This document shows positions 48,928 through 58,905 of a stretch of DNA of 64,000 bases, in pieces. Positions within the stretch are counted from its first letter, which is position 1. The number at the start of each line of letters is the position of its first letter. The translations under genes and the position numbers were made by a program. The DNA lies in assembly GCA_030549175.1 (NCBI GenBank), contig JAUKUA010000001.1, positions 5,952,001 to 6,016,000 of the forward strand. The letters run 5' to 3'. A model generated the notes under the pieces. That model was given only the letters and a program-made list of their open reading frames with translations, did not search any database and was not told the DNA's origin. The DNA comes from Lasiosphaeris hirsuta. Taxonomy: Eukaryota > Ascomycota > Sordariomycetes > Sordariales > Lasiosphaeriaceae.

Positions 48928-49465
48928 TGGAGTTGGCAATGACCCAGAGGGCGTTGGTTGACTTTTGGGTAGGGTACTAATGCGTAGAGTAAGGGTTTGA
49001 CGTGTGGAATGCTTAATGTGACAACAAGAGGAAGGTTTTGGTGACTTGCGTGTTCAAATACAAGTTGTCTATGAAACCAAGAGCATTTATTATGAGTTTA
49101 ATTCCGTCGGTTGCTGTTGTGCAATTGGTTTTGCCATTGCACTGTTTTTTCTTCTTCAAAATATCACGGCTTTGTCCAAATATTTATCAAAGCATGTGAG
49201 CCATCTAACAGAGTATTATCGTGGTTCTGTATACAACTCTTGGCAGTTTTCGCCGGTCACCAAGAGAGGCGTGTCTGAATCTAAACCGAGCAAGACAACA
49301 GCCACCCTTTTTCACAACTGGCCGACCCTCTCTGTTACATGTCAAATCAATCGCATTGAGTGCCAAATCATATTTTCCACACCATTGCTCCTTTGCTCTC
49401 TTCGTTGGGATAGCATTTCACTTCTCCGCAGCATACACACATCTTGCCCATTCACACAAGTCCCC
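48928..49465. other. Convergent 3' region, vps53 to GT90
   Basis: The 538 bp between converging stop codons, AT-rich from about 49050 to 49200. It should hold both polyadenylation sites. No gene or RNA seen. Confidence 0.65.
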
Positions 49466-52400
49466 TTATAATACAAACCCAATCTCTTCCCTTCGATTGT
49501 CCACTACCCGCCCCCACTCCAGCAAGAGGCGAAACAGATAAATTTCCATGTCCTCTCTCCTGATCGCTGTATTCGCCCAGCGCCGTCCTTGTTCGGCGAT
49601 CCACCTCCCCTCTTCAAGTCTCGGGGCCATCTTGACCTTGCGGCCATTCACCATGTCCTTTTGGTTGTTGTTATTAAACCCTGTAAAGTACGCCAGCGTA
49701 CTGTGCAGTGCATGGAATCGGAGATCAACGGGCACAAAGTGGATCCAGGCCATCAACCTTTCGGAATACCACTCCTTAAAGATAGAAGCCTGGAAGGGGG
49801 CGCTGGCAGATCGGAGGATGGGCAGGAGATCCTGCGGCGGGCCGTCGTTGGTGTCGACGACGAGAACGTACTGGTGCATAAGCTGGGCTTCGGCCGCATC
49901 TTGGTCAGCCTTAGGCTTGACGCCGAACTCTCGGCGGGCAACTTCGTCGTCACAGTCTTTACACGTAGACTGAGTAAAGCCGATGTCTATGGGCAGTAGG
50001 GCATTGAGTTCGGCTGTCGAGACCTCTTCACAGGCAAACCTGTCTGTATCAGTTGATGAAGGGAGTAGGATTGTGGTTTTGTCTGCGCTGGAGGCGTTAT
50101 TGGCGAGATGCACGAGGCGTTCTTGGTGGCCGCCGCGGAGCAGCTCGTGGCTGTTGGATCCTGCCAAATGGCTGTCGAGGCTGCCACGCCAGAAAAGACC
50201 TTGCCGTTTCATCTCAAACGCCCTGTCACTCCCGCTTGGTCTCTCATCTGTGTGGTGGAGAGGTATGAGTATGTCTGGTCAACGTTGTTAGTTGGGACTT
50301 TCTTCCATTTGGCGTGGCATCGGGGAGCGTTTGGCTGCGAAAACATTCTTCGGAGGAGTGAGTGGGCGGGGATTACATACCACTGTAACTGCCGGTTTTG
50401 GAGGCACTGAAGACGGGAAGCAGTTCTTGCATAGGCCGTAGCTCGGGCGGGGTCATGTGGAAGCCGTGGAGCCGAAGTAGGTCGGACTGGTGGCAGAGCT
50501 CCTGGGAAAGAGGCCAATCCCTCAGGTCCTGAGTGCCCTGTGAATGTGGATCGGCACACGAGGAACAGAAGTCCCGAACATCCCAATGCGCTCCGGATCG
50601 TGTTCTCGTACCAGGGGGGCAAGTGAGAGCTGTCATCTCTCGGAAAGCCCTGACCGTGGTGAAATCCTTGCGAGTGATAACCGAATCGGGGGTTGCAGAG
50701 CTTGTGGGCAAAGCCTCGTTCTCAACAGGCACAGAACGTCTGGATAGCATCCGAGTCAGCCCCTTTTGTCTCCCGGCCACGGTAAACCTCCGGACGTCTT
50801 CCCACGGCGCGAGGACCCTTGGCCGGCTATTCATATTGACCGCGAACTCAAAATCCGGCAGGTGCTCTGCAAACGTCTTGATCATCTTGGCCAAGTTATC
50901 AATGACAGCTTTGTGTGGTGAGTCTGCGGGAACCTTGTGGTTTGCCGTTCCGTTCTGAATCTTGATGATGGCAATGTCTGGCTCCGAAGCGACACGGCGA
51001 GTATCTTCTCGTATCTTTTCGGGTGTGATGCCCCAAAAAGGGATAATATCTCTTTCCATTTGAGCAAAATGGTCCATGATGGGCGATTTGCGATCTTTTG
51101 CGAACTGATACCATATATCAAACTTGGGAGGCGGTTCTCGTCCGTTGTGCCGCTCCTTGTACTCCTGAACCGCAACGACAAGCGAGTTGCTGGTAGTGGC
51201 GTGCACAACCCAGCGACCAGCCTCGACTCTCGCATCATATACCAGCCGCTCCAGTGGATGAGAGTCGACCTGAGCTTTATGTGTCATAATAATGCTGAAG
51301 ATGGTGGCGGCCACGGTGAGGAGGATGAGGAAGAAAACGACGATAGCGCGATGTATGAAGACAACAGATCGTATGTTGTTCATGAAGACAAAAAAGGAGA
51401 AGCCTAGGCAGATCAAGACCAGGCTAAAGTAAGTTTTGGAGGGCGTCACATTCTCCCATGACCCAACGAGCATCATATTGTAGAGTGCCATCAATAGCCC
51501 CGAGATGAATGTGACGATTCCTGTCAGGGACAATGGGCTCCCTTCTGCCAAGAGAAGGCCAGTCGAAACGAAGAAAACCGAGAATGTGAGTCCATCGACC
51601 AAAATATCAAACACGTAGAGGGAGTCGAGGCCTCTGAAGTGATAGCTCATAGGCCTGGACTGCTTAAATAGGAAAGAAGGCCAGGACAAGAGCGCGGTGC
51701 CCAGGGCAGAAGCCAGAAGGACACCGCTCATGGTCCTCAAGCGAACCCTGGTAGTTCTGGCCCAAGAGATGACTCTCCACAGTAGAATGATGATGGCAGC
51801 ATCCAGAAGGAGGCCGATCCATTGAAGAAAAACGACCAGGGGGCTGTTATCCTGGCTTGAACAGAAGAAGGTTGACCTGCTACCCTGTGACGAAGCTAGG
51901 TAGGTCCCATATGTGAAGGCAAAAGTCACCACTCCGAGACCAGATCCCGAGTGGTTTGCCCAGTCGCTCACCCAGTCGCCTATGGCGTCAAAAATGGTGT
52001 TCCCCATGTCATCATAGTCTTTATCTTCGGCGTTGGGGGTTAACCGGGGTTTACGAGACGAGAGGTCATAGAGCAGAATAACCAAAGGTAACCAGGCCTT
52101 GATTTTCAACCGGTCAGAAACATTGTGTTGAAAAAGAAGCGCGGGGCCAATATACCTCGATGCCTGAACGAGAGCATTGGAGATCAAAAGACACACGGTG
52201 AAATATCTCGAGGCGCAGAAGGATACATATGACCAACATGGGCAAAAAGTATCGACGAGGCTTCTTAGGCAGATTTGGCCGAGGCACCCTCAACGGGCCC
52301 GAATCATCATCTATCACAACCAACACAAGTTAGCAAGAGAGCAATGGGGAAGCGTGAGCGTCTGCGCTCACCAAACCTTCCATTGGCGCCTGGTAGCCAT

Positions 52401-52738
52401 AGCGCAAAGAAACTGGTGGCGAAAGCGGATATGCCAGATATTAGGAGAATAAGAAGAGACGAGAGCCGGGGTTGTTCTGTCTCGGTCAGCTTGATGGGAA
52501 GGGTTGTCTGATATCAAGGGAATTGGGCTCACCAGTCAATTGGTGGCTCTCAAGGCTGTGGGCAAGCCAAAAGAAGGAAGTCACGGCACTGGAGGATAAG
52601 TTAACGACGGCCTTCTTATGTTTGAGCGCGGTTCAGCAGTGCACAGTGAGGGCTTACCAGAGAGCCGTGAGCTGGGAGCCACCGTTGGACGCCATCAATT
52701 TGGCAACGGCCCGTTGAGTTTAAAGCGACTGAAACCAT
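49466..52738 (-). CDS. Multi-pass membrane GT90 glycosyltransferase (CAP10-like)
   Basis: Predicted 982-residue protein of glycosyltransferase family 90, related to Cryptococcus capsule-associated CAP10 proteins that transfer xylose or other sugars in the secretory pathway. Six exons fit in frame: 52738-52658, 52614-52533, 52476-52372, 52310-52156, 52097-50381 and 50274-49466. Exons 2-4 carry two hydrophobic helices (LLILLISGISAFATSFF; YFLPMLVICILLRLEIF). Exon 5 adds about seven more membrane segments up to residue ~340, then the catalytic region: IWYQFAKDRKSPIMDHFAQM, DIIPFWGITPEKIRED. Exon 6 has the GT90 motifs FWRGSLDSHLAGSN and FQASIFKEWYSERLMAWIHF, followed by VPVDL. Exons 3-6 are well supported by phase and branch points. 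Exon 1 is weak, because it needs a 43-nt intron. The donor and acceptor linguistic polymer is not identifiable from sequence. It is divergent from pfa4. Confidence 0.82.
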
Positions 52739-53257
52739 CCAACCCTCAATTGCGCAAAAACGAGTGTTGGGGTTTACGAGATCATGGAATACAAGCCTTT
52801 GCCTTTTGTTTTAATGAAGCGAGTCCACTAGAGGACAACAGCTGAATTTAAAAGTATGAGACGAAAGGATGCATCCGTAATCGTCGTCAGTCTGGGAACG
52901 AGCTTGGGAGGCTCGACAGGATCCCTGTCAGAGATTGGCCCAGACCTTGGCCCGGGCCACCCTGCCCTGGCCGTTAACCAACAGCAATGCACGGCTGCCC
53001 TGGGAGAAGCCCTGTACATACGGATAACCCCTAATCGACTACCGTACAGGCCATGCAAAGGTGACGTCGGAACATTTGTATGTGTACTATGTACCTGCCA
53101 CGCGACTCGACAGCAGCCGAAGGAAAAGCCGTTTTTGTCAGACCACGCAGCTGGGCTGAAAACGATAACAACAAACAACCCATCGAGAGCAATAAGAGTC
53201 TAGAAGTCCGCACAATATACCGGAGAAAAAATCGCACACCCATGGGTCGGTAGCACC
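52739..53257. promoter_or_regulatory. Bidirectional intergenic promoter region of GT90 and pfa4
   Basis: The 519 bp between the two start codons of divergent genes must contain both promoters and leaders. No TATA box is obvious. A short upstream ORF lies just before the pfa4 ATG (53242-53253). Confidence 0.5.
53242..53253 (+). promoter_or_regulatory. Minimal upstream ORF (MGR-stop) before pfa4
   Basis: ATG GGT CGG TAG: start in good context (CCCATGG), only three sense codons, stop four bases before the pfa4 ATG, in a different frame from it (offset 16 nt). If the transcript begins upstream, scanning ribosomes would meet it first and reach the pfa4 ATG mainly by leaky scanning. Confidence 0.55.
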
Positions 53258-54727
53258 ATGAGCGGCCCCAAGACAGGTCCCTCGACGCAGGGCCTCCAAA
53301 CCCTTGCCATCCCATTTGTGTGTATTCTTGTCGGCTTCCTCGGCTACTACTCGCAATGGCTCTTCTGGAACTCGCCCGACCTCGCCCCAGGGCCCTTGCC
53401 TATCCGGCAGACGGCTGTCTTCAACGTCCTCCTGGCCTGCGTCTGGTGGACCTACTACAGGGCCTGCACCGTTGACCCGGGTCGCTACACATTCCCCACC
53501 GGTATAGCCGCCTCGGCGCCTTCGTCGCCCTCCAAGCCCGAGACGCCCGCGAAGCCTCCCGGAAAGGGCGCGCCCCGTTGGTGCAAGAAATGTCAGGCCC
53601 CTAAGCCCCCCCGCGCGCACCACTGCCGCCACTGCGGCCGGTGCATCCCCAAGATGGACCACCACTGCCCGTGGACCGGTAACTGCGTCTCGATGCAGAC
53701 CTTCCCTTACTTCTTCCGTTTCCTGCTCTACACCAACTTCGCTCTATGGATGCTCGGGGTCCTCGTCTTCCAGCGCCTCGCCAACATCTGGTCTGAGCGC
53801 CACCTACCCGCCTACCTGGGCCCGACCCTGCCGCACCTCATCGCCCTGACCATGGTGTCGCTCGTCTGCGCCGGCACTTCGATGGCGCTCCTGGTGCTTC
53901 TCGTTACCACCGCCCGTGGCTGGGTCCTAAACAGTACCATGATCGAGGACTGGGAGGTCGACCGACACGAGGCCGTGCTGTCGCGTCTCGAGGATTCCGG
54001 AGACGGGGACGGTCCCGGTAGCGACTTCTGGGGCGCCGACGGTAACAGTGGCCAACTGGTGCAGCATCTCGACCGCGTCGAGTTCCCCTACGACCTCGGT
54101 GTCTTTGCAAACATGGCTCAGGGCATGGGCACGCGCAACCCGCTGTTGTGGTTCTTCCCCCTGGCCGGCGGACCTCGCATCAGCACGACCCCCGGCAAAG
54201 GGCCGGGTTGGGAATGGGAGGAGAACGGCTTCAACGATCTCCCAGGGTTGTGGCCGCCTCCCGACCCGGAGAAGCTACGCCGCGCTCAGTCCGGGTGGCC
54301 AGGTGCTGCGTCGCGGATTATGGCTGATGGAGAGGCGTCGTACTACCCTGATCCACGCAAGTCCGAGACGCCCGAGCAAGTCAAGGCGTCGTTTGCGCAG
54401 CGCCAAGCAGTAGACATGCAGAGGAAAAAGATGTACTTGCAGACACAAACGCAAAGGTCGGGGATCCTTGCCGAGCTTGAGGAGCTAGACGGTCCTGCCG
54501 GGGGCGCCCAGGCTGGGTATTACGAATATGACGGCGTACCAGCTTGGACAAACGCAGGAGGGGATAGACTATGGGACTACGGCGTTGATGAGGATGTGGA
54601 GGAGGATGGAATAATGCGGCAGCAACAGCACCTGATACCAGTAGGAGAGGATGGCGGAGATGACGATGTGCCTATCGCCGAGCTAATCCGGAGGAGAAAG
54701 GTCCTTACCAGGGAAGCAGACGGGTAA
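53258..54727 (+). CDS. pfa4: Palmitoyltransferase Pfa4 (DHHC family)
   Basis: 489-residue intronless DHHC S-acyltransferase, which attaches palmitate to cysteines of membrane proteins. The yeast and Cryptococcus orthologues act in the ER on substrates such as chitin synthase. Two N-terminal membrane spans (about 14-36 and 53-67) are followed by a TVDPGRY motif. The cysteine-rich domain WCKKCQAPKPPRAHHCRHCG, then RCIPKMDHHCPWTGNCVSM, has the catalytic D134-H-H-C137. Two further spans follow (about 155-175 and 195-222). The TTxE-like motif region is not obvious; the segment after span 4 reads LNSTMIEDWEVDRHEA. The cytosolic C-terminus is long and acidic, with the Pfa4-type RVEFPYDLGVFANM and NPLLWFFPL blocks. 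The start ATG is in context CACCATGA. Confidence 0.94.
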   Translation: MSGPKTGPSTQGLQTLAIPFVCILVGFLGYYSQWLFWNSPDLAPGPLPIRQTAVFNVLLACVWWTYYRACTVDPGRYTFPTGIAASAPSSPSKPETPAKPPGKGAPRWCKKCQAPKPPRAHHCRHCGRCIPKMDHHCPWTGNCVSMQTFPYFFRFLLYTNFALWMLGVLVFQRLANIWSERHLPAYLGPTLPHLIALTMVSLVCAGTSMALLVLLVTTARGWVLNSTMIEDWEVDRHEAVLSRLEDSGDGDGPGSDFWGADGNSGQLVQHLDRVEFPYDLGVFANMAQGMGTRNPLLWFFPLAGGPRISTTPGKGPGWEWEENGFNDLPGLWPPPDPEKLRRAQSGWPGAASRIMADGEASYYPDPRKSETPEQVKASFAQRQAVDMQRKKMYLQTQTQRSGILAELEELDGPAGGAQAGYYEYDGVPAWTNAGGDRLWDYGVDEDVEEDGIMRQQQHLIPVGEDGGDDDVPIAELIRRRKVLTREADG

Positions 54728-55103
54728 ACACTGCAGAGGCGGGATCTTGTTTATCTCGTCTAGGTTGGTTGGTGAATCAAAACGCACATTTTGCATACTC
54801 ATTGTGCTTTATTTCCATTCTCCTGCTCGTCTATTTGCCGGGGTGCCATTCCGCTCAGCTATGGAATAACCCCAGCAGCCTTCCCGCCCATAAGGGATTT
54901 CGATGCCTTGATAGTGTATAGACTGCCGTCCACATCCTATTCCCCAAAGCCTCATGACCAAAGAACCACCGCACGGCTGTTCAAAATCAGGGCGAGGGCG
55001 CTCGCGTTATCAACAGAAAACACTCGTCATTCAAACCGACAAAAAAAACGCATCACGCAACAAAAAAAGCAAAGGCTACCTACCCCTAATCTGCACTTTT
55101 GCC
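54728..55103. other. Convergent 3' region, pfa4 to myo1
   Basis: The 376 bp between converging stop codons. AT-rich, with A-runs near 55040-55070. Nothing else seen. Confidence 0.65.
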
Positions 55104-58100
55104 CTACCAGTCATCGTCATCATCCTTTTTCGCCATGGCGTTCTTCCTCGCCAGCAGTGCCTCGGCTAGCCCGCCCGCCAGGCTCGGTGTGGGCGTATTG
55201 CTCCTACTTCCGTCCGACCCATTCAGACTCATGCCCGAATCGCGTGCTGGGAGCTGCGGGGCCGGAGCAGGCTTCCTTCCTGCGGCTGGACGCTTAGCAG
55301 GAGGCACAGGTCTCCCATTTGCCGCCGGCGGGGGGGGAGGCGGTCTCGGGGCAACGACGGGTGGTGGCGCTTGTTCCTCCACATATGCGGCTGGTACCCA
55401 GGCCTGTCCGCCAGCTGTCTTCGCCAGCCACCAACCTAGATGTTGCGAATCTTGTCAGCATAACTCCAATGGTTTGAAAGGGGGTGAACAAATCGGCAAC
55501 GCACCATTGTTCTCCTTTTGTATGATTTCGATCACTTGGCCTGCCCGGATAGAGAGCTCGTTATCCTTCTGCCCAGCAAAGTCGTAAAGCACCTTGGCCA
55601 TAATCTTCGGTGGCCTCGCGGGTGCTGTCGGAGGCGGGGGAGGCGGAGCACGGGAAGCTGACGAGTTGGATAGCTGCCGGGTATGAGAGGGGATGCTAAC
55701 AGCTGCTGCGGCTGCTGCTACGGCCGGTCGAGGTTGAGGAACTGGCCTCGACGAAGCCGCAGCAGGAGCGGGCCTCGACGAAGCCGCAGAGGGCCGAGCT
55801 TGGGGCGTGCGATTGGCGGGATACCTCGAAGGTCGGCCGCCCGGTCCACCAGGTTTAATGAGTTTGCCTCTTGTGATTGGTCTTGGGGGTACCGGTTTAC
55901 CTTTGGGTGTTGGCCGAGAAACCGAGTTAGGGGGTTCACCTTGTTGAGTGTGGATTGCGCCGCTCTTGTAAAAGTCGTGTGGGCTAGGTGAGTCCTTCAA
56001 CACCTTCACCAGTTGGATCTTTCCCGGCTTCTTAGCATACTCGACGGTCTCTCCGAACTTGAGATTGAACCCGCCGGGCATCACTCTCTGCATCTGGGTG
56101 AACATCTCCGTCTTTAACACACAGTTTAGTAGTGGATCAGCTTCTTGTTGCGATCCAACACCCAATGCGAACCAATCATCCCGGGCACTGGACGTGCTGA
56201 CAAACTTGATGGATCCCAGGGGGAAAGACCGCTCAATGACGATCTGAACCTGTTGCTGTACTAGCATCTGCGCCACAATGTAGAACTTGTTGTTGGTCAC
56301 AACCAGGATCCTAGGACTTGGTTTGCTGGATCGACCAAATTTGGCTTCTAGTACCTCGCCACGGCAGGAGAACACAGCTTTTTCGTTGCTGCCGATATTG
56401 ATGGCGTTCCGAATCTGTGCCCCAGGGCCACTGCTCGCGTTGATACCAAGATAGTCGCCCAAGAACCGACGCGAACCCAGGATGCTCATTCTTCTACGTT
56501 CCTTGCGCCCCCCCAGGACCCTGTGGCCTTGATCACGAAGGTGCAAATACTCAGCACCAACCCGCTTCTTCCTCCAGAAGCGCTGGATTCGCGTTGCAGC
56601 TTCTGCCCGGTAAGCCAGGTATGCCCGCCACATCCGTTGTATACGGGTCGCCATGTTATGCCAGTACCGATCCCTCATGTGCTCGAGCGCGAAGAGGGTC
56701 TCGGGCGATTTGATGAAAGCCTTGGTCACACCGAGTTGCCACTCTTCCTGGGGAATACTGGTATCTTTGAGAATTTGCTTTACAGCAGCTTCGTATGAAC
56801 CCTGCCAGGTGTACTCGCCAGCATAGGACGTCGCAGGCGAGAGTAGGAAAAAGCGGTCGACAAACTTTTCAAATGACTGACGGTATGCGAACCCGGCACG
56901 TCGGATACGCACGTTTTCTTGTAGTCCAAGGTATTTGATTTGATGCAGAACATTGGGGACGTTGTATTCTGTCGGCGATTTGTTCTCATTTGGTTTTATC
57001 GTTCGGATATAGGAAGGTTGGCACTTCATCAGGGTGTCGACCAGTGCGTTGGCCGAACTCCTAATCATATCACCAGCGGATGGAGGCTGTTTGCGGTTGT
57101 CTTGGTTGACCTGGTTCGGGAAGAGGGTGTGGATGAACTTGTTTTGGCTGACTTGAAACAAGTTGAGTAAGCCTTTGAGAAGCAGATCCTTGTTTTTGTC
57201 CGTGATACCATCGACAGAGTAGGTAACATCACCCGCGTAGTGCTTGACAATAAACCCGCCTTGTCGTGCGGTGAGGTGGGCGTTCGACATGCCATTGATA
57301 CTCTGCATAAACGTGCGGTCGCACGCTGCTGGGTCGGCATGGGCTGTCTTTGTGGCGTCCTTCATCGCCGAGAAAATTCCAGGGGGCCTGACAGATTCGA
57401 TCAAGTCGCAGACCACTTTGTTGTCAAAGTAAGTGATGGGGGTCCACTTGATCTTCTCCCTTGCGTACTCCTCTTGTTCGGCCTTTAGCGTCAGCTGGAT
57501 AAAGATTTGCTGGAGCTTTTCGTTCACGTAATTGATACAGAGCTGTTCAAAGCTATTCTTCTCGAAGATCTCGAAGCCGTAGATGTCGAGGATGCCGATC
57601 GAGTTCGTTGCAGCCTGCCTAGCTTTCAACGACTGGTTCACCCGTTCCACGATCCAATCGAACAAGTTGTTGTAAATGGCTTTTGCCAAGGCATCTCTGG
57701 TAGCTGTTGCCTGGGCCACATTTGCGGGAGATTCGATTACCTCACCGTTCCTCGGTGTCAGAATGCGAATGGTGATAGCATTGATCAACTGGGCCGGGTC
57801 AACCTCGAGTAGGTATGCAAGGAAGTCTACAATCGACTGGTCAGAGACGGCAGCATACCCGCTCTCATCTTCACGGAACACAAGGTTGCCCGTCCAGAGA
57901 ATAGCGGACAGCATCCGGAAAATGTTGTCCTGTTCAGCCTGTGAAAGCCCAATGATCCTCATGGCATTGAGCGTATCCGCATACTCGGCCAGATCGTCAA
58001 TTCCGTCGACATCGAGGCATTTGGACCGGCTGGTGTAAATGTATGTCTCAGGCCCCTGCACGCCAAAATTGGTCCGGTAGTTCTGCGAGGCACCCTTGGT

Positions 58101-58905
58101 GAACTGGTAAAAGATGTGGAAGTTGCGCTCGTTGGTGATCTGGCCAACTACGCGAGACTTTTCGAGGAGATAGTTTGTGATGTCGGCTCCGATCGGCTCT
58201 CCCACTCCATTAAAGTGTATCTGGAGGTACTTGCCGAAGCGGGAAGAGTTATTGTTGCGCAATGTCTTTGCGTTTCCAAATGACTCCAATAACGGGTTAG
58301 TTGCCAGCACCATGTCTTTGATCTGCTGAATATCCCCCGACTCGCCACCCGACACATTGGCGATGTACTGCATGATGCGCTTGGCAGCCTCGGTCTTTCC
58401 CGCGCCAGACTCTCCAGAGATGATGACGCACTGGTTGTCCTTGTAGGCCTTCATGTTGTAGTAGGCCGCCTCAGCGATCGCGAAGACGTGCGGGGGCATC
58501 TCGAGACGGTTTTTCCCCCGGTAGCTGTCGAGCACATTGTCGGTGTAGATACCGAGGTCCCGGAAGGGGTTGACAGAGACCAAGACATGGCCGATGTATG
58601 TGTAAATCTCGGCACCTTCAAATCGCTTCTTCAGGTTGTCGTTAATAGCCTCGTTGGACACCTTGCTAAGCAGGGTTAGGTCTGATACTCCGATTTCCTT
58701 CTTCTTGGTCGTGTCGTAGGTAGCTTTCTTTGGCTTGCTACTCGATCCGGCCTGGCCTGTTCCGCCCGTAGCGCGGTCGGCCCGCGCTGCCTTATCCTTT
58801 GCTCGTCGAGTGATACCCTGCAATGCAATCACGGTCAGTAGTATTCTCGGGCGGCAAGCTGCCCAACTTGCGCGGGCGCGCTATATGGGTTGTTGTGCTC
58901 ACCAT
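55104..58905 (-). CDS. myo1: Myosin-1 (class I myosin)
   Basis: 1215-residue class I myosin, the actin motor of endocytic patches needed for polarised hyphal growth. Three exons: 58905-58903 (the ATG alone), 58817-55505 and 55435-55104. Introns are 58818-58902 (GTGAGC/CAG) and 55436-55504 (GTGCGT/TAG). The join gives [10 protein letters not shown], the usual fungal start. The motor has P-loop [14 protein letters not shown] (136-149), switch [11 protein letters not shown], switch [17 protein letters not shown] and a Ser at the TEDS site (VIESPAN, about Ser364), which is phosphorylated by PAK kinases in other fungi. Two IQ motifs follow ([25 protein letters not shown]), then the TH1 lipid-binding tail, a Pro/Ala-rich TH2 region, an SH3 domain ([19 protein letters not shown]) split by intron 2, and an acidic Arp2/3-binding end KKDDDDDW. 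All family features are intact. Confidence 0.97.
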
